In this document: positions 1-10,718 of the stretch, piece after piece
Numbering within the stretch: position 1 is the first letter of the stretch
Layout: every line of letters starts with the position of its first letter
NCBI GenBank assembly: GCA_029204225.1
Contig: CM055099.1
Location: forward strand, 68,131,084-68,195,083
Length of the DNA stretch: 64,000 nucleotides
DNA from: Diphasiastrum complanatum
Taxonomy: Eukaryota; Streptophyta; Lycopodiopsida; Lycopodiales; Lycopodiaceae
Direction of reading: 5' to 3'
The notes under the pieces: generated by a model
Told to the model about the DNA's origin: nothing
Seen by the model: the letters and a program-made list of their open reading frames with translations, nothing else
The model's database searches: none
Position numbers and translations under genes: made by a program

Positions 1-111
1 TACAGGATGGTCCAGTTTAGGTGCATTAAATCCCAGGTTTACCCTATAGCTCCTTTTGATATAAAAAATTAATTAAAAAAAGAGAATGCCCCAATGTGTT
101 CATAATAGGAT

Positions 112-114
<3 letters not shown>

Positions 115-173
<59 letters not shown>
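115..173. repeat. CT dinucleotide microsatellite
   Basis: Uninterrupted CT run of about 59 bases. The 114 bases before it hold no gene I can see. The LINE fragment starts shortly after it. Unlike the tracts at 3.2 and 23.4 kb, no LINE 3' tail precedes it. Confidence 0.95.
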
Positions 174-175
<2 letters not shown>

Positions 176-245
176 ATCACAACAAACTGAACAAAAACCA
201 TGCTGAATCATTCTGAACGATATTGAACCTTACTGAAATATTTTT

Positions 246-918
246 CAACCATACCCGAGTAAGTGCAGACTGTTTGACACCATCGTCACCCCCTCAGCAT
301 TGTATGCGGCAGAGATATGGTGTACAGGACTATCATCTTCACATTGGTCTAGCATTTCACGCCTACAGACCACCATGTTAGCTCGCATGATTCGTGCGAA
401 GTCCTCGGTTCCACATGAGATCATCCTTGCGGAGTTTGCCAATCCCCCTATTTAGATTGAGGCAGCTTTCCAGCTCATCACGTACATCTAGAGAGCTCAA
501 GCACTTCCTGATACAGAGCAGCGGTATACGCGGATTGCACTCATGTCCTCTCATCACCTTCAAACTCAGGGATATAGGCTATCATGGTTCTCTCAGGCAT
601 CACATTTCCTCATGGAAGTATTTGGTATCACTATCATTGATCTCCCTTTGGGTACACACCAGTACATTAGACGCTTTTTATACAGAGCATATCTCGACCG
701 TACTTGGCGACATCAGCTGGGGGTTAAGCCTGACTACTACCGGACTCACTTTCTGGAGCAGGATGCCACTAGTCTTCCAGTTTTACCTCACTATTTGTCC
801 TCTGGGCTATCACACGGTCTCCGTTTCACTTTGGGACAGTTTAGAGTCTCCTCCCATCAGCTGGCTATCGAGACAAGAAGATTCCAGGGTACACCACGAG
901 AGGATAGACTATGCCTAC
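246..918 (+). pseudogene. LINE ORF2 C-terminal fragment, first part
   Basis: Translation (with frame breaks and stops around 451-500) reads as the end of a non-LTR retrotransposon reverse transcriptase: LFDTIVTPSALYAAEIW near the start, then GTHQYIRRFLYRAYL, LSHGLRFTLGQF and VSSHQLAIETRR, followed by PREDRLCL at the start of a C-terminal CCHC motif. The 5' part of the element (endonuclease, RT core) is absent, as in a 5'-truncated LINE. It stops inside the cysteine motif because a gypsy element is inserted at 919. The copies at 21.8 and 22.6 kb share the same motifs. Confidence 0.85.
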
Positions 919-1022
919 TGTTACGAGCTCGTAACCAGTGCCGAACCCTAGAGAACACAGATAGGTCAGATACCACAGTCAGGGTCGTGTCCAGCGTACA
1001 CGACCAACAGGGCAAGATATGA

Positions 1023-2143
1023 ATGTCATGACAATCCTAGTGCGGGACACCCAGGCATACAGAAAACCTATGGTAAATGGGAGAGTATCTCCATGGATTT
1101 TATAGTAGGCCTGCCTAGAACCCAAAAGGGTAATGACGCTATATGGGTCACAGTTGACCGTCTGACCAAAATGGCTCATTTCATTCCGACCAAAACAACC
1201 GTTAGAGCTCTAGAGTTAGCGAGGTTGTTTGTAGACGGGCTATTTAAATTGTACGGTCTACCTTCCGGCATAGTCAGCGACCGGGACAGTAAGTTTACTG
1301 GAAATTTTTGGAGGGCAGTATTCCATCATCTCCATACTAAACTTAATATGAGTACCACCGACCATCCACAGACGGACGGTCAAACAGAGAGGGTAAATCA
1401 GGTGCTGGAGGATATGCTTTGTGCATACGTCAGCGAGAAGCAGACTAATTGGGAGGAGTATCTCTCAATATTAGAGGTTGCTTACAACAGTACCAAAGAT
1501 TCAGCTACGGGATACAGTCCATTTCTGCTGATGTACGGTTTTCAGCCACGCTCACCCACAACTATAGGGTTTAAACAAGAAAAAGTTGAAGCAGCCAGAA
1601 ACTTTTTACAGGACCTAAACCAGATGATAGAACCTGCTAAGCGTAGCATCAGGCAGTCCCAGGATCAAGCCAGGCATTATGCAGATCCGCACAGACGGGA
1701 TGTGCAGTTCTCCGCTGGTGAGAAAGTCTACTTGAGAGTCTCAGTCGACTCTAAAACCCTCAAATCAGGAGTGTGTGCTAAGTTGTCTCCAAGGTATTGT
1801 GGTTTCTTTACCATCAGTAGGAGACTAAGCGAGGTCACCTATGAACTAGAACTCCCACAAAGCAGTAAGGTTCTTCCAGTCTTTCATGTAAGTCAGTTAC
1901 GAAAAGCCTTAGCCAGATTAGAAAATCTGGTAGGGGACAGTGTTCTAGTTCTCCCATTGGATCCTCAGCAACCTCCACATGAACTAGAGGAGATTCTTGA
2001 TAGACGCAGACTTGTCATACTCTATACCGAGAATATCTAGTTAAGTGGAATGATCAGCCTGTTGAGAATGCTACTTGGGAAAGAGGCAGTGTCCTTCGCA
2101 AGATTTTTCAAGACTTTGTCTTAGAGGACCAAGACGGTTCTTA
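1023..2143 (+). pseudogene. Gypsy integrase with C-terminal chromodomain, frameshifted
   Basis: The fragment opens with HDNPSAGHPGIQKTY, the His half of the HHCC zinc domain; the CxxC half is missing. It continues with the catalytic core: D in VTVDRLTKMAHF, D in IVSDRDSKF and E in QTDGQTERVNQ. The open frame ends at 2040. A frameshift near 2005-2020 moves the chromodomain (LYREYLVKWND, then ENATWERG) into another frame that runs to about 2143. Integrase plus chromodomain marks a chromovirus. Only small lesions separate it from an open frame. Confidence 0.9.
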
Positions 2144-2155
2144 AGGGGGAGGAAG
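2143..2155 (+). other. Polypurine tract
   Basis: Purine run AAGGGGGAGGAAG immediately before the 3' LTR, the expected site of plus-strand priming. Confidence 0.8.
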
Positions 2156-2513
2156 TGTTACGAGCTCGTAACCAGTGCCGAACCCTAGAGAACACAGATA
2201 GGTCAGATACCACAGTCAAGGTCGTGTCCAGCGTACACGACCAACAGGGCAAGACAGTGTGAGTAGTGTGCCCCAGCACGGTCCATAGCCATGGCGGGCC
2301 TAACACAGCCTAGGGACCCTGTCAGCAGGATAGGGCCCCCAGTTGGGTCTCGATGTGCAGTCAGCCACGTCAGTGACACGTGGCCGACACTTGGCAGTTG
2401 CATGCTACCAATCCTCACACTGGGCTAGGAGGGCCTTACTCTATATCAGGGAGTAGGCAAGGTTGGGTGGATCAATTAGTGTTTGCCCTACTGTGGTGTT
2501 AGGATCTATTACA
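2156..2513 (+). repeat. 3' LTR of the chromovirus
   Basis: 358 bases, TG...CA ends. Its first 98 bases recur at 919-1016 with a single G/A difference, which argues for recent insertion. Removal of the rest of the 5' LTR came later or during reverse transcription. Confidence 0.9.
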
Positions 2514-3027
2514 CCTACTATGTCCCCTTCATGAGATAGAGTCCGAGGAGCATTTCATCTTCAAATGCCCCATATATTATGAGATTAGAGGGAGATATCA
2601 CTGTTTATTCTGTGACATGCCTACTACACTCAGAGCACTGATTGGCTATGAGGACTCTCGTTGTGTCACACTTATGCTACAAGAGATGGTCTTGCTGCGC
2701 TAGGATATGTACCAGTCAGCTAACCAGTCACATCCTAGCTCTCAGGCTCAGATTACATCCTTTTTCACCAGGAGACAAACACGGTCTGATGACGATGACG
2801 AGGACATACCACCTCACGGATGTCAGAGACAGTGTATCACTCATAGTCATGCTGCAGTTCGCACTTCACGCCATGTTACGAGAGCACACAGTTTTCACCC
2901 TCCTAGATGACGTCAGCGACGGTCCATGTTACCTCAGGTTGCAGCTCGTATCACATCTTTCTTCAGCAGCAGCACTACATGATATTACTCTACTCCTAGC
3001 AGCTATATGGACAGTTGGCAATTTGTA
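2514..3027 (+). pseudogene. LINE ORF2 C-terminal fragment, second part
   Basis: Continues the reading frame broken at 918. EIESEEHFIFKCP supplies the His and last Cys of the C-X2-C...H-X4-C motif, followed by a variable acidic and Ser/His-rich tail. An in-frame stop is present near 2701 (TAG after MVLLR). The same tail organisation is seen in the 22.6-kb copy. Confidence 0.85.
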
Positions 3028-3172
3028 GTTTATAGTTATGTTGTTCATTTCTCTTTTATGCATAGTTTTTTTTTCTTGGAGACATTTATATATGCTCCCA
3101 GGGTTTTCACATACTTGACATGTACTCCATTTGGTCTGGCATGGAAAAGACATTAATAAAGCTTTCTTTCTT
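3028..3172 (+). other. LINE 3' UTR and terminus
   Basis: Contains an AATAAA-like signal in GACATTAATAAAGC and ends GCTTTCTTTC repeated, passing into CT repeats. The last about 35 bases before the repeat are identical to those at 23345-23379, which defines the family's 3' end. Confidence 0.8.
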
Positions 3173-3176
3173 TCTT

Positions 3177-3270
<94 letters not shown>
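3173..3270. repeat. TTTC/CT microsatellite at a LINE 3' end
   Basis: A few TTTC units grade into about 90 bases of CT. The position, directly on the LINE 3' terminus, suggests the repeat is the element's tail rather than an independent locus. Confidence 0.95.
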
Positions 3271-3275
<5 letters not shown>

Positions 3276-3756
3276 ATAAACCATAAAACCAAAGTTACCG
3301 AACTAAAACCACAAAGAACAATACTGAATCATGACACTGGTGTGAATAGGATCATCATAATATATAATATCGGGTCACATGGCACCAAAATGGGGAACAA
3401 TGACCAAAATGAAAGCTCAAACCCCCCTGGCATCTGCACACCACCTCTGTATCGCCGAGTAGATGTCTGCCGACTATTCACATGCGAAGGTCGGACGCCT
3501 ATAGCTCATAAAAAAAAAAAATTGCCTCCTCCACAGCTGGCGCGTTTCTGGCCGCGACGAGGCGGCCCAAAAAATAAGTCTTTTTTTTTTTAACACGATT
3601 CCCGGTTAGAATCGCGATTCGCGAAACGCGAACCCAGCGAATCTCGATTCGCTGCAACTATGCTAAGAACATAAGTCACAGATGAGATATGACCCATGGA
3701 GGAACATCAGAAAGGTTCAAGGAGGATTCTGATTATCATGTAACCAATGCCAAAAA
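3271..3756. other. Gene-free stretch with GCGAATC-type palindromic words
   Basis: No coding signal. Around 3590-3650, after A and T homopolymers, the words GAATCGCGATTCGCG and GCGAATC/GATTCGC recur in direct and inverted orientation, similar in style to the foldback elements at 7.9-8.35 kb. Confidence 0.5.
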
Positions 3757-4044
3757 GTTGAATAAATCAAACTAATATCAGTGTCTTCAATCGCGATTTT
3801 ATCTTATCGATGTACTAATAGAACAGTATTTGTTCTGATTGAATATGCGTGCGGAAATTATATGCGGAAGTATTAGACTATATGCAGAAGTATGAGACAA
3901 CTTAAGACAATCTAGACAATAAGAAACTATTGATCAAAAACGAATTTTTATAACTCTGAATCTGATTTATCAATATACATCTCTTGTTGTCTTATCTCGC
4001 TATTGTGTCTCTGATTGAGTGAGTTTCAACGAGTAGTGCATATG
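3757..4044 (-). repeat. Partial 3' LTR of the copia element
   Basis: Closely matches 5990-6360 of the right LTR but carries a single copy of the segment that is tandemly duplicated there. The junction with the integrase fragment lies at GTGCATATG. Confidence 0.8.
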
Positions 4045-5470
4045 TGTGTAAGATTTGGCTTCGACTTCCACCATATCTCACGAGGAGTTTTATCCGGTAT
4101 TCGAGATTTCAGAATACGATTCTGAAGATAATTTGATGTAGCCACTGCTTCTGCCCACAACTGTTTTGGTGCTTTAGCATGAGCCATCATACAAATTGCA
4201 GCTTCCATTAGTGTACGATTCCTTCGTTCAGCTATTCCATTGTGTTGAGGTGTGTAAGATGCAGTCTTTGTGTGCATAATACCTCGATCAGTACAATGAG
4301 CTTTGAATTCGTTAGAAATGTACTCACCTCCACGATCTCTGCAAATTTGCTTCAGCTTATTGCATGTCTGCTTCTTAGCCCAACTCGTATACTCAACGAA
4401 TTTCTCGAAAGCTTTAGATTTGGTACGAATAAGTATACTACAACGAACTTGTTGAAGTCATCAATAAACGTAATGAAGTACTTTGCATCACCCAACGACA
4501 ATACTCCGAATGGTCCACAAATATCTGAATGCACAATTTCAAGTACCTTAGTTGCTTTATAAACATCTTTACTGAAAGGTGTTCTAGTCATCTTGCCTTT
4601 AAGACAGGATTCGCAAGTAGTTCGAATATCTCTACTTTTGATTTCGACTCCTTGAATTCCCTGACTTTTATTGGCTTGGTACAAGGCTTCCATGTTCATA
4701 TGACATAGCCTTTTGTGCCACAGTATATTTGTTGATTCCTGAGTTTGATTGACTTGTTCGATTCTTGTTCGAATGTTCAGGTGATACAAATTTCCTTCTC
4801 TGCTGCCTTTAGCAATCAGGTTATCAGAATCTTCCTCGAACAGTTTACAAGAGTTCTTTGTGAAGGTTACTGACATGCATGTATCAACTATCTTAGCTAC
4901 AGATAGAAGATCTTTATCAAGAGTAGGGACATAGAGAACTTCTTCCAGTTTCTTGTCTCCCTGATTCGTGTCTAGCCATAATACACCAGTTCCATCAACC
5001 ACGTGTTTAGAATCGTCTCCAAGTATAATGAATCTCGAATCGTTCGTCTTCTTGTACTTAGACAAAATTTGTTTCGAGGAAACAAAATGTGAGGTGGCTC
5101 CAAGTACTATTTTTCGAATTGAATTAGATGAACAGCATAGATCAGTACTAACATAAGCTGCTGAATTCCTTGTTGCCCTGTCTTCTGCTGCTCTGGAGCA
5201 TTCTGCTTTGTCTTCGACATAGTTTGAATCTGAAGGTTTGCTTCGATTCTGCTCCTTTTTGTTTCTGGGATTCTGATAATATTCTATTGCTGCATGACCC
5301 CGTTTATGACAATGAATGCATTCAATCTTTGGATTTAGCCAACACTTTTCTTCTGTGTGACCTGACCTTCTGCATCTGTTGCAGATCTTCTTATCACCAG
5401 AATTCTTCAGTTGTTTTCCAGATTGTTGTTCATTAGTCTTAGACTCATTCTTCTTAGACGACTCCCTCTT
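4045..5470 (-). pseudogene. Copia pol fragment: CCHC knuckle, pre-integrase, integrase
   Basis: From right to left: a zinc knuckle CNRCRRSGHTEEKC and a degenerate second one (CIHCHKRGHAAI), then a protease/pre-integrase region with LYVPTLDKDLLSV, LWHKRLCHMN and CESCLKGKMTRTPF, then integrase with LEIVHSDICGPF and YFITFIDDF. A frameshift near 4350 separates the integrase core from YTPQHNGIAERRNRT (4277-4026). It ends at REIWW, where the deletion begins. A remnant, not a functional polyprotein. Confidence 0.88.
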
Positions 5471-5822
5471 AAACTTAGACCCAATTGGTCTTCCAAGAAC
5501 ATGATCTGATTACGAGATCGAGTCTCATTCTTGGTTTGCAATTCTTCCCATAAATCCTTTTGCGTTTGAAATTGATGTAAGATCTAGCATTATATTGTCA
5601 TGCACTGAAGACGCAATAATTGCTATAGCTTTATCATTTTTTAAACTCCATTCTCGAAGTTCTTTGCCAGGAGTAGCTTCTGGCTTCTCCTCAATTGGTT
5701 CTACCCATTGTCATAGACCTTCACCCTTCAAGTGAAGTCTTTAATTTTCAAATCAAGTAGTTTAAATCTTCTGGGTCCAAGATTGTAGTGATCTTAGCTT
5801 GAATATTGGTGATTGACGACAT
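5471..5822 (-). pseudogene. Copia gag N-terminal remnant
   Basis: ATG at 5822 opens MSSITNIQAKITTILDPED, but a stop follows within about 25 codons and the frame is broken further on. Its position between PBS and knuckle supports gag. Confidence 0.55.
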
Positions 5823-5924
5823 TTTTTAATTTTGAATAACCTCCAGATAGCGGCTTACTGATGGATGTATGAAGAATGCTGAGAGGGATTTGAAGATACC
5901 ACTGTATCAACTTTAATTCTGTAT

Positions 5925-5936
5925 GCTCTGATACCA
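5925..5936 (-). promoter_or_regulatory. Primer-binding site (tRNA-iMet type)
   Basis: Minus strand reads TGGTATCAGAGC one base after the LTR end CCTACA, the standard copia PBS. Confidence 0.9.
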
Positions 5937-5937
5937 C

Positions 5938-6997
5938 TGTAGGAAAAAATAGTAATTATTCATCCACAGAGAACACGATGCAAGTTTGAATAAATCAAAC
6001 TAATATCAATGTTTTCAATCGCGATTTTATCTGAATTATGTACTAATAGAATAGCATTTGTTCTGATTGAATATGCGTGCGGAAATTATATGCGGAAGTA
6101 TTAGACTATATGCGAAAGTATGAGATATGTACTAATAGAATAGCATTTGTTCTGATTGAATATGCGTGCGGAAATTATATGCGGAAGTATTAGACTATAT
6201 GCGAAAGTATGAGACAACTTAAGACAATTTAAACAATAAGATACTATTGATCAAAAACGAATTTTTATAACTCTGAATCTGATTTATCAATATATATCTC
6301 TTGTGTCTTATCTCGCTGTTGTGTCTTTGATTGGATGAGTTTCAACGAGTAGTGCATATGTATTTATATTGCTACTAGACAAGTCTTTTGTCCTTTTATT
6401 TATAGGTCTTTTGGCCTTTTAATACTGTAACAGTAGAAATCTAACCATTTATGACGGTTGATATTCAAATAGACGCTCTGTTTTCAGGCTCGAATAAATT
6501 TTGTTCGCGAATATTTCGCGACAGTTTGTCTCTCCGTCTCAGCTTCGTGTTTCGCGGATTGTTCGTGACACTTGTCTCTTCGCGACATTTTCGTCTTTCG
6601 TGAATTGTTCGCGACAGATGACAATTCTTGAGCTTGAAGAAGGAAGCTAGAATACTTCACGAACTGTTCGAGATAGTTTCGCGACAAGTTAGTTTGAAGA
6701 ACAGTTCAGAAGATTTCGCGAAAATTCCGCGACATCTAAGGCTTGAACAAGAAACAGAATATTTCGTGACAAGATTCTGTTCGCGAATCTGTCGAGCTTC
6801 AACAAGAAAGCCACGAGCTTCCACAAGAAACTGTTCGCGAATCTTTCGAGTTGACTGCAAGACAAATTTCGCGAATCTTTCGAGTTGGTCACAAAGAGAA
6901 ATGTTTCGAGTTCACGTTCGTTTCTTTCTCATCCTTTGTCAAGTAAACTGCGCGCTTTGTTGGTAGAATCAAGATCTGTCTGATCAGTTGTTCTACA
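5938..6997 (-). repeat. 5' LTR with TCGCGA word array
   Basis: 1060 bases with TGTAG...CTACA inverted ends next to a PBS. Its outer part (about 6495-6930) contains nine exact TCGCGA hexamers by my count plus many one-base variants (TTCGTGA, TTCCGCGA). Plus-strand ORFs in this part are by-products of the repeats. Confidence 0.8.
6036..6213. repeat. 89-bp tandem duplication inside the LTR
   Basis: The segment beginning TATGTACTAATAGAATAGC occurs twice, head to tail, with period 89 and essentially no divergence. The other LTR copy has it once. Confidence 0.9.
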
Positions 6998-7920
6998 AAA
7001 AGGTTTTCTTAGGGCTGCATAAACTGCAGAGACTTGAAAGTGGGTTGTTAAACCAAAACAGAACCAACCTTTGTTTTAGTTCTATAGATTTATAATTCCA
7101 TAATACAAAACAACAAATTGCTTGTCTTGGGTTTGATCCAATCCGATGAGAGAGATTAGGAAGGCCATGCATTCGCATTTCTCAAATTGAATGATGGCGT
7201 AACACTATGGCCTGTTTGTCAAATCCCCATGAGTGTAACAAGGTAACATTATCAAATGCACCGAGGTACTTCACTCCCAATGGATAGGACCCATAAATCT
7301 TCAAGATGAAGAATCCATCAAATAGATTGAAAAAGCATTTGAAGACAATCTCACACCCTACCTAGGCCATGCACGCCCCGCCATTCAGCCAATTTTAGGA
7401 TCTCAGACAGCTAGATCAACATTGATACTGATAGCACACTAGAAAATTTGATCTTCAACTACAATTGAGGTTGTTATAAAGAAGGTCAAGATTCAAAGAA
7501 ATCTAATAGAAACTGAGAAAATTCCAAGTATATATCGCTAGAGCGTGACATGAATTTGACTTTCTGGATACCTGTAATAGTGAGGCGTTGAGTAGCTTGT
7601 AATTCATCACCGAAAGTTCCAGGCTAAACTTCAAGCCATATCCTAAACTAGGTTCACTAGCATAAGTATTGCCTAATCCTCTTGAGATAGCCAACCCAAA
7701 TTTTGATAATTAGGTTGCCAGCAATCATAAGGTGAATTCGCCAACGTACAACAAAAGGGAAATTCTAACCAATATATGAAAATCTATGCAAAAGCATGTA
7801 GAGCATACATAGACGATCATTCTAAAAATTTGTTGAGACATTTTAGTTGTTCTTATGGACACTTCCAAGGACTAGTATTTCAGTCTATATAAAAGAATGT
7901 ATATATATAGAATCTAGATA
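6998..7920. other. No recognisable feature
   Basis: AT-rich sequence with only short, unconvincing ORFs and no repeat family I can name. Confidence 0.5.
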
Positions 7921-7923
7921 GAG

Positions 7924-8175
7924 ATATATATATATATATATCATAGGTCCCGCTGTACCGCGGGACCATATTGGTACCGCGGTACCATACCGGTCCCGCG
8001 GTACCAACAAAAAAAAAAAAAATTTACGAAAATAAAACGGGAAAATTTTTTAAATTTTTTATTTTTTTTAATTATGGTACCGCCCTGGTACCGCGGATCC
8101 CAGGGCGGTACCACTGGTATGGTACCGGCGGTACCATAACAGCGGTACCACAGGGCACCATGATATATATATATA
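7924..8175. repeat. GGTACC-word foldback element between TA repeats
   Basis: Two GC-rich arms (7941-8010 and 8076-8160) with nine GGTACC hexamers by my count, mostly as GGTACCGC or GCGGTACC, flank an A/T homopolymer core. The outer ends are imperfect inverted repeats (ATATATCATAGGTCCC against the complement of GGGCACCATGATATAT) bordered by TA repeats. No coding potential. It looks like a non-autonomous foldback or MITE-like element. Confidence 0.7.
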
Positions 8176-8184
8176 TAATAATAT

Positions 8185-8347
8185 CAAGGATGAGGGTCCG
8201 GGCCGGAATGGCCGCGTCCACGTCCGGTGTTTGGACCCGGACACGGGGTCGGACGCGTCCAATTTTTTTTTTTTCAACAAAAAAACCCTAAAAAAAAATC
8301 TAAAAAAATAAAAAACGGACGTGTCCGTACCGCCGTACGCATCCTTG
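8185..8347. repeat. GGACGCGTCC-word foldback element
   Basis: 163 bases bounded by CAAGGATG and its complement CATCCTTG. The arms are rich in GGACGCGTCC, GTCCGG and GGACGTGTCC around a core of T and A homopolymers. Same architecture as the preceding element but a different word. Confidence 0.65.
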
Positions 8348-10022
8348 GCTTCATATTTTATTTTTTTTAATTTTTTACATTTATTTATGGGAGATATGTT
8401 TAACACAAGATTCAAGCCTACAAGAGTCTTATGACAAGATTGAAAAATAAGATGGATACATAGGTCTGTTGCTAATGGGAAATGAGTTCTCAGTTAGGAG
8501 TGTGATTCTACGAACAAATCTATAAGCTAATTCTCTGCACCTTTGACTCTTAGATTCGAAAAGGTGAGAGAAATTTTACCGGTGGTCTTCCTCTTCACGC
8601 ATCCTCTGCTTTACAAAAACTGACCAAGCTTTCCTGAAATTATTCAAGTTTTTTTTATTTTAAGGAGACACCCAAATATACAAGAAACCTTTTTTTAAAA
8701 CTCCACTTAAATAAAGCCTAAAATGTTCAGCATCATCGTAAACACCTCACAAGCAAAGGTCACAATACATGTGGTCTAAGTGGTCCACATGCAGAGTTAC
8801 GGGACACTTACGTTAGAAATTAGTTTCATGAAAGAGTAATGATTGCATTCAAGAGTTGCAAAAGGAGTTGAATAAACTTCATAGGAAGAAATTTGGCTGG
8901 CTACTATACATAGAAAAAACTTTTATCAATTGGGGTCACATGCATTATTTCAATGCAAGTATATGCTTCTAGCAATGACGGAATGCACGGCTTCTTATTC
9001 ACTTCGAAAAGTACAGCTAATTTTTCACCCTACAATACAGAACCCAAGGTCAGAAGTAGCATGTTTCTCTTCTCTGACACTTTCACGGAATCCAGGGCAG
9101 GACAGCAAAGTGAATACCCCATTTCATTCAAGAACATATCGGAGTTTCCTGGTATCCAGAACAAGGTTGTTCTGAACGCAGATACGGAAAACCTTTTGCA
9201 CGACATGCAAAAAATTCCCCTGTTCCACATGGAACTGTACTTGATTGAAAAAGAAAAAAGTTGGTACTTCTCATTCTGAGCAATTTTTGGAGCAGATGTC
9301 TATAAAACATATGTATAATTTCAGGCTGTAACTATTTTGCAGCTCTCATGAACAACTGTATGAGAGAAATTTGGCAGGTGGCTGATCTTTGCGAAGAGCG
9401 GAACTCGGAGTGACTGTTATTTTTGAAAGTTTGTGTTGCCACCAAACTTTTACAGATGTATTTGAATGCAAGAGAATCAAGATATGTGATATATTCAAAC
9501 ACCTCACAGAAACCTCTGAAAGTTTCTCCAAGACATAGTTCACATGTGTAGGAAAGCTTCCAACCAGAATTTTTTTGATCAAAATATACTTAGCATTAAT
9601 TTGAGTTACTGATACCAGCAGATATCATAATTAAAAACAGAATCATTCTACACTACACAAATTTTTCAGCTGAAATATGTAAGCCTTTTCCTTATATTTC
9701 CCTCAGCACAAACAAAATTTGCAGGCTTTGATGATGCAGTTCTTTTGGCATCAACTTCAGTATAAAGAACATCATGTTTATAGATTATAAAATAGGATCT
9801 AAGCACCATCATTGATAGATTGAAAACTACGAATGAATAAAGTGGCTTTAGGCAGCTTTAAGGAGTACACTAGTATTGGTTAAGGTTTCTCCTTGAGAAG
9901 AACTGTTAACTAATACCACTATACAGGACCTGAACGTCCATCTGGATTAAACTTCTTCATTTTTTTTATTAAATTCGTTATATGCAAATGATGTTCTTTT
10001 GGCAAACACTTCACGTAGACTA
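8348..10022. other. No recognisable feature
   Basis: Small overlapping ORFs on both strands (for example 8953-9279) show no family motif. No repeat structure noticed. Confidence 0.5.
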
Positions 10023-10652
10023 CTACATCTTGATACTCAGATCTTTTCCATGAATCCTTGGGCCTTTTTGCATATTTATGGTTTTCCAATTCAAAAAAAA
10101 AGGTGATCTATTAAATTTCCTCAAGACTTGTAGACTTTTGTAATTCAGATGTCCATACCTCTCATGCCGTAACTTACTCAATGATTCAGTATCCGCAACA
10201 CTTGCATGATGATCCACCACCTGAGCTTGAAGTTTATACAACCGCCCTGCAAGTATGCCTTCAGCTGCTACTTCATCATTTTTCCTCTTGATGAGACACC
10301 GTTGTTCATCAAATTGCACCACCATGTGTTGCTTTGCAATAGCTGATACTGAGAGCAAGTTTTTCTTGATTCCTGGTACATAAAGCACATCCTTTATGTT
10401 TCCAATCTTCCCTAAAGGTAGTTGTGCTTGTACTTTTCCAACTCCCTTCAGATCATATGTGTAGTTGTCTCCCAACATCACATTTGACCCATCATCTAAT
10501 TTTTGAAAATTAGATAGCCAGTCTTGCCTAGGTGTCATGTGCTTAGAAGCTCCTGAATCAATAAACCAATAGTCTTCTTCTTTCGAGAAGGCACTACCAG
10601 AAAATGTCGATGCCGAAAACAACTCATAGTCTTCAAGATCTAAAGCACTCAA
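10023..10652 (-). pseudogene. Copia protease and pre-integrase fragment
   Basis: The protease motif WFIDSGASKHMT (active Asp in DSG) is followed by VLYVPGIKKNLLSV and the pre-integrase motif RHERYGHLNYKSL. After about residue 185 the protein ceases to resemble copia, so the element is truncated there. A 30-base segment ending the recognisable part (10113-10142) recurs at 18055 and 18621. Confidence 0.88.
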
Positions 10653-10718
10653 TTTTGCATTAGAAGTTTCTTCTTCTTCAGCAGAATTTCCATCCTGTTT
10701 TTTCTTGAACTTGTTGTG

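Larger units (their letters stand above)
919..2513 (+). mobile_element. Ty3/gypsy chromovirus deletion derivative with 5-bp TSD
   Basis: Starts TGTTAC and ends ATTACA, flanked on both sides by CCTAC (914-918 and 2514-2518). The first about 99 bases (919-1017) match the start of the 3' LTR with one difference, then the sequence jumps directly into the integrase zinc-binding region. Most of the 5' LTR, the PBS, gag, protease, RT and RNase H are missing. It lies inside a LINE reading frame, which becomes continuous when the element and one TSD copy are removed. Confidence 0.93.
3757..6997 (-). mobile_element. Ty1/copia element, internally deleted
   Basis: Minus-strand order: 5' LTR (6997-5938), PBS, gag, CCHC knuckle, pre-integrase, integrase, then a jump at 4044 into part of a second LTR (4044-3757). 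RT and RNase H are missing. The right LTR has TGTAG...CTACA ends. The outer end of the left LTR is not recognisable, so no TSD can be claimed, although AAAAG occurs at both edges. Confidence 0.85.

Noticed and set aside
2929-3273. Arg/Glu-repeat ORFs over the CT tract (also 42798-43054 and similar)
   Set aside because: Translations of a dinucleotide repeat in all frames; no evidence of coding.
8953-9279. 108-codon plus-strand ORF as a gene
   Set aside because: No recognisable domain, a second overlapping ORF in another frame and one on the opposite strand, AT-rich context without promoter.
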